A stretch of DNA of 64,000 nt from Streptococcaceae bacterium AF54-32pH5A (GTDB taxonomy: Bacteria > Bacillota > Bacilli > Lactobacillales > Streptococcaceae). The notes beneath the pieces are model-generated. The model saw only the letters and a program-made list of their open reading frames with translations. It was not told the origin of the DNA and ran no database searches. The DNA lies in NCBI GenBank assembly GCA_027682205.1, contig JAQDAD010000001.1, positions 682,001 to 746,000 of the forward strand. Reading direction: 5' to 3'. Made by a program: the position numbers and the translations under genes. Positions 63,201 to 64,000 of the stretch are shown here, piece after piece (within the stretch, counting starts at the first letter, position 1; every line of letters begins with the position of its first letter).

Positions 63201-63776
63201 TCATTCTTTAATTTCAGCCAAATTTTCATCCAACAATTTGGCTCCCAGAGTATTCTTAAAATGTCCAAGAGCAAACTGATGATTTTCTGGCCAGATAGAG
63301 GCAACCGCAGGCTTGACAACCTCGATTTGATAACCTAGATTATAAGCATCAATAGCCGTATGAAGAACACAAATATCCGTCAAAACACCTGTTAAAATAA
63401 CAGTATCAACCCGACGTTCCCGCAAACGAATATCGAGATCCGTTCCTGAAAATGCTGAATAGTGACGCTTGTCCATCCAAAAGACGCGACTATCCGCCTC
63501 ATGCTCAGCATAAAAGTCAGCTAGGGGGCCATAAAGGTTGCGACCACTAGTTCCAATGATATTGTGAGGTGGGAAAAGTTTACTCTCAGGATGAAAATCA
63601 TCCCCTTCCTCGTGAGCATCAATGGTGAAGAAAACATAGTCTCCACGATCAAAAGCCAGTCTAGTCACCTGAGCAATCGCCTCAGAAATAGCTTGAGCAG
63701 GAGCACCTGCTGTCAATTTTCCATGGTCTGCTACAAAATCCTCTGTATAGTCAATCGAGATTAAAGCCTTTGCCAT
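63201..63776 (-). CDS. pncA: Nicotinamidase / isochorismatase-family hydrolase
   Basis: A 191-residue protein. ISIDYTEDF holds the catalytic Asp, TIDAHEEGDDFHPE the metal His/Asp, DKRHYSAF the catalytic Lys, and VLTGVLTDICVLHTA the nucleophilic Cys with a cis-peptide. These match PncA, which converts nicotinamide to nicotinic acid for NAD salvage. TAATG overlaps it with the codY stop by 1 base, so it is co-transcribed with codY. Confidence 0.93.
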   Translation of the reverse strand: MAKALISIDYTEDFVADHGKLTAGAPAQAISEAIAQVTRLAFDRGDYVFFTIDAHEEGDDFHPESKLFPPHNIIGTSGRNLYGPLADFYAEHEADSRVFWMDKRHYSAFSGTDLDIRLRERRVDTVILTGVLTDICVLHTAIDAYNLGYQIEVVKPAVASIWPENHQFALGHFKNTLGAKLLDENLAEIKE

Positions 63777-64000
63777 TAGTAGTCCCTCTTTTTCACTTCC
63801 TCAAAGATATCTGAAATCAATACCTTGAGATAGGTTCCCTTCATTCCTAGTGAACGGCTTTCAATAATTCCTGCCGACTCTAGCTTACGGAGAGCATTGA
63901 CGATCACTGAGCGCGTGATACCGATACGGTCTGCAATGACAGATGCAGTCAATTGTCCTTCATTTCCATTTAGCTCAGATAAAATAGCTGAAACAGCACG
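63776..64000 (-). CDS. codY: GTP-sensing regulator CodY, C-terminal part (cut by window edge)
   Basis: The minus strand encodes [39 protein letters not shown] (the helix-turn-helix) and ends [20 protein letters not shown]. This is the winged-helix end of CodY; the GAF domain for branched-chain amino acids lies outside the window. CodY represses nutrient-uptake and biosynthesis genes in rich conditions. Confidence 0.95.
   Translation of the reverse strand, partial: RAVSAILSELNGNEGQLTASVIADRIGITRSVIVNALRKLESAGIIESRSLGMKGTYLKVLISDIFEEVKKRDY

Noticed and set aside
1..64000. CRISPR arrays, prophage modules, or complete insertion sequences
   Set aside because: No regular repeat-spacer pattern, no phage structural or lysis gene set, and only IS fragments were seen.
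1..64000. BOX or RUP repeat elements typical of pneumococcus
   Set aside because: I looked for their characteristic starts by eye and did not find a convincing copy; this is not a computed search.

Overview
The window is a low-GC Firmicute chromosome segment that reads as a mitis-group Streptococcus (S. pneumoniae, S. mitis or S. oralis relatives). Supporting signs are the vex/vncRS locus beside fba, a ComX cin-box in front of the prepilin peptidase gene, a choline-binding-repeat amidase, a teichoic-acid initiation pair (aminotransferase plus sugar-phosphate transferase), T-box controlled trp genes and 6S RNA beside tRNA-Lys. Species cannot be fixed by eye.

Layout. 0-5 kb: start of nrdR, a GntR-regulated ABC exporter, lrgAB, a MarR regulator with two matching operator-like sites, and a DUF4649-trxA operon facing an aquaporin. 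5-13 kb: a long minus-strand run (DUF3013, M50-like peptidase, NUDIX, a GIY-YIG/DUF4357 gene broken by one amber codon, prmA, rsmE, pepF and two hypotheticals). 13-21 kb: rarA, 6S RNA and tRNA-Lys, followed by an array of tRNA-Lys 3'-end repeats that separates short cargo modules (HdeD-like protein; a divergent second tRNA-Lys; AI-2E-type permease with a DUF308 protein; LtrA) with IS and integrase-like debris. 21-32 kb: S41 protease, GNAT, competence prepilin peptidase, trpEGDCFBA behind a T-box, and a second stand-alone trpB behind its own T-box directly upstream. 32-38 kb: teichoic-acid initiation genes, a heterodimeric ABC exporter and a DUF421/DUF3290 pair. 38-47 kb: exoA, a VOC protein, guanine-riboswitch xpt-pbuX, typA, rsuA, small membrane and rhodanese-like genes, and cpsY. 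47-54 kb: a choline-binding amidase gene broken by an amber codon, membrane hypotheticals, tRNA-Thr and a three-gene ABC-2 exporter. 54-56 kb: an AT-rich islet of an XRE regulator plus three small genes, bounded by two similar terminators. 56-64 kb: fba, vncS-vncR, vex3-vex2-vex1, tRNA-Leu, pncA and the 3' part of codY.

How the parts work together. Most of the window is core metabolism with clear local regulation: tandem tryptophan T-boxes gate an indole-using TrpB and then the full pathway; a purine aptamer gates xanthine salvage; a MarR protein with four cysteines probably controls itself and thioredoxin. The accessory parts are the tRNA-Lys array, the XRE islet and the short tract between tRNA-Leu and vex1. 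All three lie between duplicated copies of a host intrinsic terminator, which is the most unusual recurring structure here. Two genes carry single in-frame TAG codons that each look like a CAG-to-TAG change.
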